Shown: positions 1 to 6,006, counted from the stretch's first letter. The stretch: DNA of 14,422 bases from Fimbriimonadaceae bacterium (GCA_025451715.1 JANWJY010000091.1:1-14422); one strand, 5' to 3'. Notes: a model not told the origin generated them from the sequence alone. Translations and numbers: made by a program.

Positions 1-366
1 CCGCAGATGGATCAAATATCGCCCGATCTGCGCGCGGCCCTCTCCCTTTTCCTGCTGGCAACGGAAGAAGCGAGCGCCGCGTTTTGGGCCATGGATAAGG
101 ACCTGACCATCCGTTGCATCGCGACGATGGGGATGCCCTTGAGCAATGGCAAAGTGACCTGGGAAGTGGGAAGGACGATCTTCGAGGTCTTCGGTACCAC
201 AGACGTGCGGCACCCTGCAATAGCGGCACACCGCGAGGCGCTCGATGGCGTCGAGACGACCGCATCGCTCGACGGAGAGTTCAAGGGAATGCGACTGCGC
301 ACCGTCCCGCTGCTCGACAACAAGGACGAGTGCATCGGTTGCGTCGGCGTTCTGAGCGGTGAATAA
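1..366 (+). CDS. PAS-domain protein, 5' end outside the window
   Basis: The frame is open from base 1, so the ATG at 7 is probably internal and the gene begins upstream. The visible 119 residues align by eye with residues 95-206 of the HTH-PAS protein at 2603-3223: both have an alpha-helical lead-in, then W-A-x-D-K-x-L, G-x-x-x-S/T, V-T-W-E-V-G, a hydrophobic E-x-F, P-A-x-A-A-H, an E-T-T stretch, and G-E-F-x-K/G-M ending in a G-x-x-G core strand. This is a PAS-type sensor fold. By analogy the missing part would carry a LuxR-type HTH and a helical linker (inference). The ligand is unknown. The stop codon overlaps the A-run that forms the U-tract of the opposite-strand terminator at 365-396. 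Confidence 0.75.
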   Translation, partial: PQMDQISPDLRAALSLFLLATEEASAAFWAMDKDLTIRCIATMGMPLSNGKVTWEVGRTIFEVFGTTDVRHPAIAAHREALDGVETTASLDGEFKGMRLRTVPLLDNKDECIGCVGVLSGE

Positions 367-396
367 AAACGCGCCCCGGTCGCAAGACCGGGGCGC
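365..396 (-). terminator. Intrinsic terminator of the 421-1062 minus-strand gene, possibly bidirectional
   Basis: A perfect 11-bp GC-rich stem (371-381 with 386-396) closes a GCAA tetraloop. Read on the minus strand it is followed by G and five Ts, the standard intrinsic terminator form, 25 nt past the stop codon of the 421-1062 gene. Read on the plus strand there is no U-tract, so its effect on the PAS gene is less certain. Confidence 0.85.
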
Positions 397-420
397 GCAC
401 AGAAACGAAGCGAGTCCAGA

Positions 421-1062
421 CTAGGCCACGTCGTCCAGCAGGAACAGCTCCATCGAGCCGCCGTCGCTGTAGACCACGACAGGGTCGCAAGGGGCGGACA
501 AATTGCCGCGCCGCTCGACAAGCACGCGGTACTCCGTAGGCACCAGCGCCTGCGAACCGATCGCGATGCGCGTCTTGCCGGTCACGGTCAAGAACGTCCA
601 CTCGCCGCCGACAGGGCGCGACTGTACGATGAACGAACAGCCGGGGAGGTTCGCACCGCGGTTCCACCGCAGTCGCACCGTGCCGACGCTGTTGCCGCTG
701 CCGCTCAAGTCGCTGACGGCGAAGATCGGGCGCGGGCTCGGCGTCGTGTCGCGGATGTTCAGACCGAGCGAAATCTTCAGCGCGTCGCTGATCGCGGGGT
801 CGGCCTGCCACTGGTTGGACCACAACTGCACTTGCTCGAACGCGGCGGCGTACGCGGCGTTCTTGTTGTTCGTCGCGGTCTTCGCGGCGTCGTGCGCGGT
901 GGTGTAGGCGCTCACTGAGGACGCGTAGTTCGTCTGCGCCGTCGTGATCGTGCCCTGTTGGGGGAGGGAGATTCCGAGAGTCGTCGCGTTGGCGACGGCG
1001 ACGGTCGCCCAGTTTGCGTACCATGCGCGGAAGAGCACTTCCGTCATCTGATAATAGTTCAT
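421..1062 (-). CDS. Hypothetical protein: helical N-terminal half, beta-rich (fibronectin III-like) C-terminal half
   Basis: 213 aa. I do not recognise a named family. Residues 1-95 are Ala, Thr and Asn rich and look helical, starting MNYYQ and containing an Ala-rich K-N-A-A-Y-A-A-A-F-E-Q segment. Residues about 110-205 look like a beta-sandwich: V-R-L-R-W-N-R-G, S-F-I-V-Q-S-R-P-V-G-G-E-W, and E-Y-R-V-L-V-E-R-R-G match the usual strand pattern of fibronectin III-like modules. There is no signal peptide or membrane segment. The ATG is preceded by GAGGA about 11 nt upstream, which supports the start. It ends in L-F-L-L-D-D-V-A, faintly like the D-D-V end of the collagen-like protein at 4037-5152. 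Monocistronic, with its own terminator at 365-396. Confidence 0.7.
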   Translation of the reverse strand: MNYYQMTEVLFRAWYANWATVAVANATTLGISLPQQGTITTAQTNYASSVSAYTTAHDAAKTATNNKNAAYAAAFEQVQLWSNQWQADPAISDALKISLGLNIRDTTPSPRPIFAVSDLSGSGNSVGTVRLRWNRGANLPGCSFIVQSRPVGGEWTFLTVTGKTRIAIGSQALVPTEYRVLVERRGNLSAPCDPVVVYSDGGSMELFLLDDVA

Positions 1063-1200
1063 CGGTGTTGGTTTCCTCGCCTCGCGGCACGGGTTTGCCT
1101 CGCCCGAATGCGAACAGCCCCGCCGACGGCGTCTGTCTCCCCGATTCCATGTATGTTTGCGGGGCCCTGCCCGTATTTCTGCCAGGATCTAGTCGCTCCG

Positions 1201-1389
1201 TGTTAGAAGGAAACGGCTCTTTCCTCGCAAGAAACCCCTTGACGCTCGAGAAAACCTCCGCCGTGCTAGCACCGCGCAGAGCCGCGATCGCAAGAAGCCA
1301 CCCCGTGCTCGAAAGAACCGCCCCTCTCCTCTCACCAACCCGCCCCGTCTTCGAAGGAAACGCCCCGCTCTTCGCGCTTACCCGATCAC
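1201..1389. repeat. Degenerate 21-bp tandem repeat, nine units
   Basis: Nine consecutive 21-bp units start at 1201, 1222, 1243, 1264, 1285, 1306, 1327, 1348 and 1369. The common pattern is roughly T-N-C-T-C-G-N-A-A-G-A-A-N-C-C-N-C-C-C-C-G; the T-C/T-C-G-N-A-A-G-A-A and terminal C-C-G positions are best kept. 21 is a multiple of three, so every frame reads through as a 7-residue repeat (on the plus strand V-L-E-x-x-A-P like). The flanks do not look like coding sequence, and I call it non-coding or formerly coding. The period and phase are exact although the units have diverged strongly. Confidence 0.75.
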
Positions 1390-1565
1390 CGCGGTCCGCC
1401 TGGCGGACTAGAGTCATCCGGACTCCGCTGCTCACGCTTGGCGTGGAAGGAGAGTCTGATTCACTAGATTTGCTCCGCCGTCATAGGTGCCTGGGATTGT
1501 TGTTTTTAGCTCAGGCACTCTGCCAGCGGCGGGGCTCTTCTTCCGTTACCCTGCGGCACTGCCCG

Positions 1566-1628
1566 TGTCCTATTATTCATGGACATCACTTAACTGGACT
1601 TGCGCTCGCGGCGCGGATTCGCAAGACT
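1566..1628 (+). promoter_or_regulatory. Operator-promoter module 1 (for the 62-aa membrane protein)
   Basis: A 20-bp dyad at 1566-1585 (left half TGTCCTA, right half ATGGACA, 6-bp centre), then 14 bp ending in GGAC, then -35 TTGCGC at 1600-1605, a 17-bp spacer, and a weak -10 AAGACT at 1623-1628. The predicted transcript start is near 1635, the first base of the structured leader. The same arrangement recurs at five other promoters in the window. Confidence 0.7.
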
Positions 1629-1635
1629 GGGCCAT

Positions 1636-1699
1636 GTACTGGGTGTGTCCTTCTGCCGGAACGCAGGAACACGTGAGTCTGGCGACAGCTCCCCAGTAC
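1636..1699 (+). ncRNA. Structured 5' leader element, copy 1
   Basis: 64 nt. Outer stem GTACTGGG (1636-1643) with CCCAGTAC (1692-1699). Inside, GTGT (1645-1648) pairs with ACAC (1669-1672), then after an internal loop CTGC (1653-1656) pairs with GCAG (1663-1666) around a CGGAAC loop. A 19-nt right arm has GAG and CTC at its ends. The second copy at 7662-7728 has the same stems, loop and arm length. It lies at the predicted transcript 5' end, 35 nt before the ATG at 1735. It does not match the core motifs of c-di-GMP-I or preQ1-I riboswitches that I can recall. Confidence 0.65.
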
Positions 1700-1734
1700 G
1701 TATTCCTCCTACCGTAGTGTGGTGCGGGAGCGAA

Positions 1735-1923
1735 ATGCAAGATTGGAACGAGCAAGATGCCTCGGCGTCCCTGCGGGTGCTCTGGATCATCATGCTCGGG
1801 CTCTCTGTCCTGGGGCTGGTTTTCAACGCCTACCTCTCCGAGCCGTCGCCGAAGAACAGCCTGAGCGGGATTCCGGCTGTCCACGACTCCCCTTCCCCGG
1901 TTGGCGTCGGCGGGAAACGCTGA
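1735..1923 (+). CDS. Small single-pass membrane protein (62 aa)
   Basis: The N-terminus is short and acidic (M-Q-D-W-N-E-Q-D), followed by one transmembrane helix at residues about 14-33 and a Pro/Ser/Gly-rich tail of 29 residues. No family is recognised. The ATG has GGGAG about 4 nt upstream and lies behind module 1 and its structured leader. The order acidic N-terminus, S-x-S/S-L, helix, S-P-x-x-N resembles the first 41 residues of the collagen-like protein at 7762-8040, which has the same promoter and leader; the two may be distant relatives or share a membrane-insertion module (inference). CTCC in the leader (1707-1710) could pair with the GGAG of the ribosome site. Confidence 0.7.
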   Translation: MQDWNEQDASASLRVLWIIMLGLSVLGLVFNAYLSEPSPKNSLSGIPAVHDSPSPVGVGGKR

Positions 1924-2051
1924 TACACTCGCGATGCCCCGCCACAGAATGGGTCCGTATCGACTTCGGGCCACTTCCAGAGCACCGGCGGGGCCATCTT
2001 TCCCACACTTTCAGCCCGGGTTGCATTTTGCTACGCCCTCTTGGTAAGGTC

Positions 2052-2080
2052 TTGATCGATGGTATCGTGGGAGCTTAATC
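2052..2080 (+). promoter_or_regulatory. Candidate sigma-70-type promoter for the 158-aa gene
   Basis: TTGATC at 2052-2057, a 17-bp spacer, and TTAATC at 2075-2080, 40 bp before the ATG at 2121. It lacks the TGTC/GACA dyad found at the six module promoters. Confidence 0.4.
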
Positions 2081-2120
2081 GCCGAGAGGCGACCCAAGGA
2101 ACGGGCTCACGTGACGAGAG

Positions 2121-2597
2121 ATGTCACTGTTCAAAAAAAACAGGCCGCCGGTGCTCTTCTTCCCTGTACGGCCCATGACGCTGGTCGAGGCGCAGGCAAT
2201 ATGTGCCCAGTGCGCAGACATGACTTCGCCCGAGTCCGGCTACGGGGCGTTCAACATCCCAGACTCGGCGCTGCCGAAGGGCGGCTTCGTCGGGATCGTG
2301 GAGGCGTGCGCCCGCTACTACGTCCACATCTGTCCGTCAGAGGATGACGAGCCGACTCTCTCCCGCTTTCGAGTGAAGATCGCCGTGTTCGCGTCCAGCG
2401 TTCCCCAGTGGGTGCTCGATGTGACGGACGGTGGTATCGACGTCATCAAAGGCGAGTTGGACCACGGTCAGGGACACGCCGCAGCTTATGCCGTCGCCCT
2501 TCAAGCCGTACTCTTAGAGTCGCAATCGAGGTACGGGCGTGACACCTTTGTCAGCCGAGTCAGGCAGCTTCGCTCCGAGCAAGCCCAAGCTCACTGA
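2121..2597 (+). CDS. Hypothetical soluble protein (158 aa)
   Basis: Not recognised. It begins with a basic M-S-L-F-K-K-N-R, has a Cys pair C-A-Q-C at residues 28-31 (two further Cys near 62 and 71), no signal peptide and no membrane segment, and alternates strands and helices like a small cytoplasmic domain. The ATG at 2121 has no strong ribosome site close by; AAGGAA at 2096-2101 lies nearer to an overlapping GTG at 2111 in another frame, whose Arg-rich product looks like a shadow. It ends 5 bp before the stop of the convergent HTH-PAS gene. The start is less certain than the frame. Confidence 0.65.
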   Translation: MSLFKKNRPPVLFFPVRPMTLVEAQAICAQCADMTSPESGYGAFNIPDSALPKGGFVGIVEACARYYVHICPSEDDEPTLSRFRVKIAVFASSVPQWVLDVTDGGIDVIKGELDHGQGHAAAYAVALQAVLLESQSRYGRDTFVSRVRQLRSEQAQAH

Positions 2598-2602
2598 AGC
2601 GG

Positions 2603-3223
2603 TCAATCGCCGACGTAGTTCATGATGCCGATCGAGCCGATGATCTCGTTGTGCTCGTCGCGCAGGGGCAGCGCCTTGAGGACCATTTTGCTGAACTCTC
2701 CCTTGAGCCTCAGCGTGGTCTCCTCGCCGGTCAGGGCGTTCAGGTGCGCGGCGACGGCCGGAGACTTGGGGTCGTCCGTCTTGAATATCTCATAGACGCT
2801 CTTCCCTACTTCCCAGGTCACGCCAAAGTGCGTCGTCGGCATCGCTCCGTTGGCGACGATGTAGAGCGAGAGGTTCTTGTCCGTCGCCCAGACGGCGGAC
2901 TTGATCTGGCTCATTGCCAGTTCGAGCAGGGCGAGCGAGGCACGGAGCTCCAGGAGCGTGTGCTCTCTGTCCGCGATGTGTTCGACGAGGTTGTCCTTGT
3001 CGATGTTGGCCGTGCGCAGGGCCTTCTCGGCGCGCTCCTTGATCACCCTGGCCACCGAGTCTGTGCGTCCCTGGCCGCCGACCTTGAGCCGGATGCGCAG
3101 CCAATACGTGTTGACGGTCCCCGTGCTCAGCTCGAGCTGGTGGGCGATCGCGTCGTTGGTGAGCCCCTGGATCGCCAGGTCGACGATCTCGGACTCGCGA
3201 GGTGACAGTTCCGTCGTGCTCAT
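2603..3223 (-). CDS. LuxR/GerE-type HTH regulator with C-terminal PAS domain
   Basis: 206 aa, probable DNA-binding sensor. Residues 5-62 are a LuxR/GerE-type helix-turn-helix (L-S-P-R-E-S-E-I-V-D-L-A-I-Q-G-L-T-N-D-A-I-A, then S-T-G-T-V-N-T-Y in the recognition helix). Residues 63-105 are a charged helical linker, and residues 106-206 a PAS domain homologous to the protein at the left edge. The order is inverted relative to most LuxR regulators, where the HTH is C-terminal. There is no receiver domain, so it is not a classical response regulator. An AGGAGG site sits 8 nt before the ATG and a near-consensus promoter lies at 3292-3320. It is divergent from the HTH gene at 3465, leaving a 241-bp shared control region. 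The signal and target genes are unknown. Confidence 0.85.
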   Translation of the reverse strand: MSTTELSPRESEIVDLAIQGLTNDAIAHQLELSTGTVNTYWLRIRLKVGGQGRTDSVARVIKERAEKALRTANIDKDNLVEHIADREHTLLELRASLALLELAMSQIKSAVWATDKNLSLYIVANGAMPTTHFGVTWEVGKSVYEIFKTDDPKSPAVAAHLNALTGEETTLRLKGEFSKMVLKALPLRDEHNEIIGSIGIMNYVGD

Positions 3224-3291
3224 GCTTTGAGCCTCCTATGAACGCGGCTTCAGCATCGGTGCCTAAGCTTGCGCCGGAAGCTATGGATTTC

Positions 3292-3320
3292 ATTATACGG
3301 CCCCTGTCTCGCAGATTCAA
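3292..3320 (-). promoter_or_regulatory. Near-consensus sigma-70 promoter of the HTH-PAS gene
   Basis: On the minus strand: TTGAAT (3315-3320), a 17-bp spacer, and a perfect TATAAT (3292-3297). The predicted start near 3285 gives a leader of about 60 nt with AGGAGG before the ATG at 3223. No TGTC/GACA dyad lies upstream, so this gene is not a member of the six-promoter set. Confidence 0.8.
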
Positions 3321-3464
3321 GGCGCGATTTTCGTGCGCCCAGTTCCGATAGCTTGGAATGGCCGACTCGGAACGGAGTCCTCAGAACCGGGTAACCATAA
3401 AAACGCCCTTAAATCTCAGTACAGACTAGTGTGACGTCAGAAATGAGTGCATACTAATGATGCT

Positions 3465-3893
3465 ATGGGAACCATTTCGAAGCGGGAAGGCCAGGTGCTG
3501 GCTATGGCGGCGCAGGGCTTTACAGACGAAAGCATCGCCAAGGAGCTCGACATTTCCGTGGCTACGGTCCGGGGGTACTGGCTCCGAGTCCGGACCAAGC
3601 TGGGCGGGTCGAGCCGAGCCGAGCTCGTAGGACAGTGGATCGGGCTCAATTCCAGGACAGAGACGGCCCGAGTGGCCGAGGAGCACCAGAGCCAGACCCG
3701 GGGCAACCGGGAGGACTTTGAGCGCCTACTCGCCGAGGAGCGCACGGCCATCGACGGCGTCTTCAACAACGCGACCGCTACCCAGCGAAGACAGATCAGC
3801 GGCATTCGCAAGGACTCGGACGACGCCATGAACGGCGCCCAAGCGGCAAACTCGAACGGGTCTGCCCGGAAAGTCAAGAAGAAGGAAGCCTGA
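3465..3893 (+). CDS. LuxR/GerE-type HTH protein with coiled-coil tail, no PAS domain
   Basis: 142 aa from the ATG at 3465. Residues 3-58 form a LuxR/GerE HTH closely related to that of the neighbour at 2603-3223: I-S-K-R-E-G-Q-V-L-A-M-A-A-Q-G-F-T-D-E-S-I-A, and V-R-G-Y-W-L-R-V-R-T-K-L-G-G matching V-N-T-Y-W-L-R-I-R-L-K-V-G-G. Residues 60-120 are highly charged and likely coiled coil, and the tail ends in a Lys cluster. The PAS domain is absent. An in-frame GTG at 3447 would add six residues; ATG is chosen because it places the HTH as in the neighbour. There is no ribosome site, and TACTAAT at 3452-3458 lies 7 bp before the ATG, so a leaderless mRNA is possible. Confidence 0.8.
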   Translation: MGTISKREGQVLAMAAQGFTDESIAKELDISVATVRGYWLRVRTKLGGSSRAELVGQWIGLNSRTETARVAEEHQSQTRGNREDFERLLAEERTAIDGVFNNATATQRRQISGIRKDSDDAMNGAQAANSNGSARKVKKKEA

Positions 3894-3901
3894 CACGAAG
3901 G

Positions 3902-3924
3902 GCGCCCTGACCCAGTTGGGGCGC
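3902..3924. terminator. Weak hairpin between convergent genes
   Basis: A 6-bp stem GCGCCC (3902-3907) with GGGCGC (3919-3924) and an 11-nt loop, just after the stop at 3893. It lacks a U-tract on either strand. It may act as an mRNA end, but the evidence is slight. Confidence 0.3.
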
Positions 3925-4031
3925 GCGTGAACCGCCAAGCCCAATCAAACTCCGGCGAGTGGCCTGGGCGACCGACTTGATCGCCCCGGCTCTGCTCGCC
4001 TCCCCTCTCCGACCCGCGATTCAGGGACGTG

Positions 4032-4057
4032 CTCGCCTACGGCGTAGCGTAGGCGAG
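4032..4057 (-). other. 10-bp perfect hairpin overlapping the collagen-like gene's stop codon
   Basis: CTCGCCTACG (4032-4041) pairs perfectly with CGTAGGCGAG (4048-4057) around a 6-nt loop. It includes the last codons and stop (4037-4039) of the minus-strand gene. No T-run follows on the minus strand. It could stabilise the mRNA 3' end or terminate with help from a factor. Confidence 0.5.
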
Positions 4058-5152
4058 GATCTGGAGAAACGCCACATCGTCCAGGAAGAACATGGCAGGA
4101 TCGCCGAGCGTGCGGAGGGTAAAGGTGTACGTGCCCGGGCCAAGTCCCACGACCCTGCTGAACGAGGGTTGGTGGTGATAGGTTTGGAGGACCGAGCCGT
4201 TGAACGAGGTGTGCTTGACGCTCTTGGCCCGCAAGACGAACTGATTGCCTGCGATCGTGACGTCTAGGACGACCGCGCCGACCAGGTTCTGGCTACTGAC
4301 CGTTCGCACTCCCATATCCGCGCACACGACGACGGACACCGACTCAGTGAAGACCATGGTCGACGTGACGATGGCGCCGTTTGCCTGCCACGGGCCGTTA
4401 CTGAAGTCCTGTCCGATGGCGACGAGGCGTCCCGGACCGGGCGTTCCTGCCGGCCCTTGAGGACCTTGCGGACCTTGTGGACCCATCGGGCCAAGCGGAC
4501 CCTGCGGACCTTGCGGACCTTGCGGTCCGATCGGGCCTTGGGCACCGTCGGCTCCCGCAGGACCCTGGGGTCCCATCGGGCCGAGCGGGCCCTGGGGACC
4601 AACCTCGCCCTGCGGACCTTGCGGGCCGACATCACCCTGCGGACCTTGTGGCCCGACTTCGCCCTGAGGGCCTTGCGGACCCATCGGCCCAAGCGGGCCC
4701 TGCGGACCTTGGGGCCCCATTGGTCCAAGCGGACCCATCGGGCCTTGCGGGCCCGGTTCTCCTTGCAGTCCCTGCAAACCCTGCAGACCCTGCAGACCCT
4801 GTGGACCCTGTGGTCCAATCGGGCCAATCGGCCCCATCGGGCCAAGCGGCCCCATCGGGCCAAGCGGCCCCATCGGGCCAATCGGTCCCATCGGGCCAAT
4901 CAGGTCGGATCGGTTATAAACGCGCGCTTCGCCGGGGAACTGAATGAACCCCTCGCCGCGCGCGTTGTCGCTCAGCACGAGTCCGTTGGCGCCCACGCTT
5001 CCGTCGACGCCGAGATGGCCCGACTGCTCGTCTGGCGTGAAGAGACTCTGTAGGCGGACCCACGGGCTCTCTGCAAAACCTAGCGCGCACAAAGTGGAAG
5101 CGCCGAGAAGCCCACTGAACAGTGCGATTCTAACGGTCGTATTTTTGGACAT
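4037..5152 (-). CDS. Exported collagen-like protein with a C-terminal beta-sandwich domain
   Basis: 371 aa. Residues 1-27 are a signal peptide with a hydrophobic core and A-L-G-F-A-E at the cleavage region. Residues 28-85 are a non-repetitive stretch. Residues 86-241 are 52 uninterrupted Gly-X-Y triplets, dominated by G-P-M, G-P-L, G-P-I, G-P-Q and four G-L-Q in a row, the pattern of a collagen triple helix. Residues 242-371 form a globular tail with L-G-P-G-T-Y-T-F-T-L and M-F-F-L-D-D-V-A-F, typical of jelly-roll or carbohydrate-binding-like folds and likely a trimerising or surface-binding head (inference). There is a single Cys in the tail (apart from one in the signal peptide). Proline at X is frequent but hydroxylation is not expected. 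Probably surface-exposed or secreted. GGAG lies about 11 nt before the ATG. Confidence 0.85.
   Translation of the reverse strand: MSKNTTVRIALFSGLLGASTLCALGFAESPWVRLQSLFTPDEQSGHLGVDGSVGANGLVLSDNARGEGFIQFPGEARVYNRSDLIGPMGPIGPMGPLGPMGPLGPMGPIGPIGPQGPQGLQGLQGLQGLQGEPGPQGPMGPLGPMGPQGPQGPLGPMGPQGPQGEVGPQGPQGDVGPQGPQGEVGPQGPLGPMGPQGPAGADGAQGPIGPQGPQGPQGPLGPMGPQGPQGPQGPAGTPGPGRLVAIGQDFSNGPWQANGAIVTSTMVFTESVSVVVCADMGVRTVSSQNLVGAVVLDVTIAGNQFVLRAKSVKHTSFNGSVLQTYHHQPSFSRVVGLGPGTYTFTLRTLGDPAMFFLDDVAFLQILAYATP
4430..4897 (-). repeat. Gly-X-Y coding repeat tract of the collagen-like gene
   Basis: A 468-bp tract of 9-bp multiples encoding 52 Gly-X-Y triplets. On the plus strand it shows recurring GGACCTTGCGG and CCCATCGGGCC blocks. 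Sub-blocks such as E-V/D-V with G-P-Q-G-P-Q occur three times, which shows expansion by internal duplication. Such tracts are prone to length change by slippage. Confidence 0.85.
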
Positions 5153-5181
5153 ATGCGGTCAAACTCCGTGAAGACTGGTAA

Positions 5182-5211
5182 GGCGCTCATGCGCCCCTAA
5201 CAAGGATTATA
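5182..5211 (-). promoter_or_regulatory. -10 box and leader hairpin of the collagen-like gene
   Basis: On the minus strand a perfect TATAAT (5206-5211) lies 54 bp before the ATG. I see no good -35 box at 16-18 bp. The leader contains a GGCGC-loop-GCGCC hairpin (5182-5195) between the predicted start and the ribosome site. The absence of a -35 suggests activation or an alternative element. Confidence 0.45.
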
Positions 5212-5361
5212 AGGCGGTTTTGTCCGGGAATGGCTCGCATTCGTGCGATGAAGGTCGGCGCCCCACCTTTCGACCCGCCGCCGATGAGTCGTGCGAGGCG
5301 ACGGGAACCGGTTCAACCGACCAGATAGCCCTTTGGCCGCGGTTTGCACTACACTCCAGTC

Positions 5362-5919
5362 ATGTCAACCGAACAGCAGGAACCGCGCGAGGCCCAGCCC
5401 AAGCCAGAGCGCACGAGCTGGAAGGAGTGGGTCAACCCGCACGGGATGCTCTTCGCCGCCTCGACGGCGGTGTTCATCGTGCTCTTCGCCGTGCAGTCCG
5501 TCAGGGTCGCGGTCCAAGAGGGTCGGCACAGCTCTGAGCTCGACGCACAGCGTACAGAGCACACGAGCGACTTGAACGAGGTTCGCACGTCAGCGTCATT
5601 GAGCCTAGCCAGCACACTGGGAGCGAGCCTTCACCAACTCTTTGTGATGCGCAGCCAGTTCCCCGAGATCAGCAACAGGACGTTCCAGGCGGTCGCGACA
5701 GAGATGGCCGGCACGGGCGACTACAAGCTCGTGGCCGTCGCGGACAGCAGCGGCGCGATCATTGCCTCCAGCGACCTGACGCTCGTCGGCACACCGATCT
5801 CGCAGTTGCCCAAGTCGGACTCGACGTTCGTGGCAAGCTCAGAGATCAAAGAAGCCGGCGCACTGCTGGGTACGGTGAGGGTCGAAGTGCACCCTGTGAC
5901 CCTGACGCCCTCCGGCTGA
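5362..5919 (+). CDS. Membrane-anchored protein with a Cache/PAS-like extracytoplasmic domain, no output domain
   Basis: 185 aa from the ATG at 5362. Residues 1-27 are hydrophilic and cytoplasmic, 28-50 are a transmembrane helix, and 51-110 are a charged helical stalk. Residues 118-178 have the strand-turn-strand pattern of a Cache-type sensor: L-V-A-V-A-D-S-S-G-A-I-I-A-S-S, then L-V-G-T-P-I-S, then G-T-V-R-V-E-V. The protein stops there, with no HAMP, kinase or methyl-accepting module, so it may act through a partner or be a reduced sensor. An upstream in-frame TTG (5344) is less likely as the start. There is no ribosome site before the ATG, but TACACT ends 7 bp upstream, so the mRNA may be leaderless. 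Function is otherwise unknown. Confidence 0.65.
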   Translation: MSTEQQEPREAQPKPERTSWKEWVNPHGMLFAASTAVFIVLFAVQSVRVAVQEGRHSSELDAQRTEHTSDLNEVRTSASLSLASTLGASLHQLFVMRSQFPEISNRTFQAVATEMAGTGDYKLVAVADSSGAIIASSDLTLVGTPISQLPKSDSTFVASSEIKEAGALLGTVRVEVHPVTLTPSG

Positions 5920-5942
5920 CCAAGTCAGCCCGAGAGGTTGGC

Positions 5943-6004
5943 TGTCAGTGCATACGAGGACACCTAAATCCAGACTTGTTGATTGCACTGACCAATGGCA
6001 CTCT
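5943..6004 (+). promoter_or_regulatory. Operator-promoter module 2 (for the DUF326 protein)
   Basis: A 20-bp dyad TGTC-N12-GACA at 5943-5962, 13 bp ending in AGAC, -35 TTGTTG at 5976-5981, a 17-bp spacer, and a poor -10 at 5999-6004 (CACTCT). The spacing to the -35 equals that of modules 3, 4 and 5. The predicted start (about 6011) falls in a small structured leader at 6007-6038. Confidence 0.6.
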
Positions 6005-6006
6005 TA

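Larger units (their letters stand above)
1063..1734. other. 672-bp intergenic region holding a tandem repeat, a regulatory module and a structured leader
   Basis: No convincing gene. Open frames through it are low-complexity or Arg/Pro rich and change character at the repeat. Parts: 1063-1200 nothing recognised beyond the start region of the minus-strand gene; 1201-1389 a degenerate 21-bp tandem repeat; 1394-1408 a perfect hairpin GTCCGCC-T-GGCGGAC; 1433-1445 a small CACGC/GCGTG hairpin; 1487-1518 a 7-bp stem GTGCCTG/CAGGCAC with an 18-nt T-rich loop; 1566-1628 the operator and promoter of the 62-aa gene; 1636-1699 its structured leader. Confidence 0.6.

Noticed and set aside
1201..1389. CRISPR array
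   Set aside because: The 21-bp units are contiguous and diverged, with no unique spacers between conserved repeats and no cas gene.
281..1435. Long minus-strand frame of 384 codons
   Set aside because: It overlaps the better 213-aa gene in another frame, is Arg-rich and low in typical hydrophobic cores, and passes through the 21-bp repeat, which stays open in many frames.
1014..1676. Plus-strand frame of 220 codons across the 21-bp repeat
   Set aside because: No ribosome site, it overlaps the start of the minus-strand gene and runs into the promoter and leader RNA; the 7-residue periodicity follows from the DNA repeat.
1636..1699. Leader element as a known c-di-GMP riboswitch
   Set aside because: The proximity to a GGDEF gene is tempting, but the GEMM core motifs are not present, so no known class is assigned.
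4457..5053. Plus-strand frames rich in R-T-L or A-D-P repeats
   Set aside because: They are shadows of the collagen-coding Gly-X-Y repeat on the opposite strand.
5311..5349. Module promoter before the sensor-like gene (TTGCAC at 5344)
   Set aside because: No dyad lies upstream and the implied -10 would fall inside the gene.
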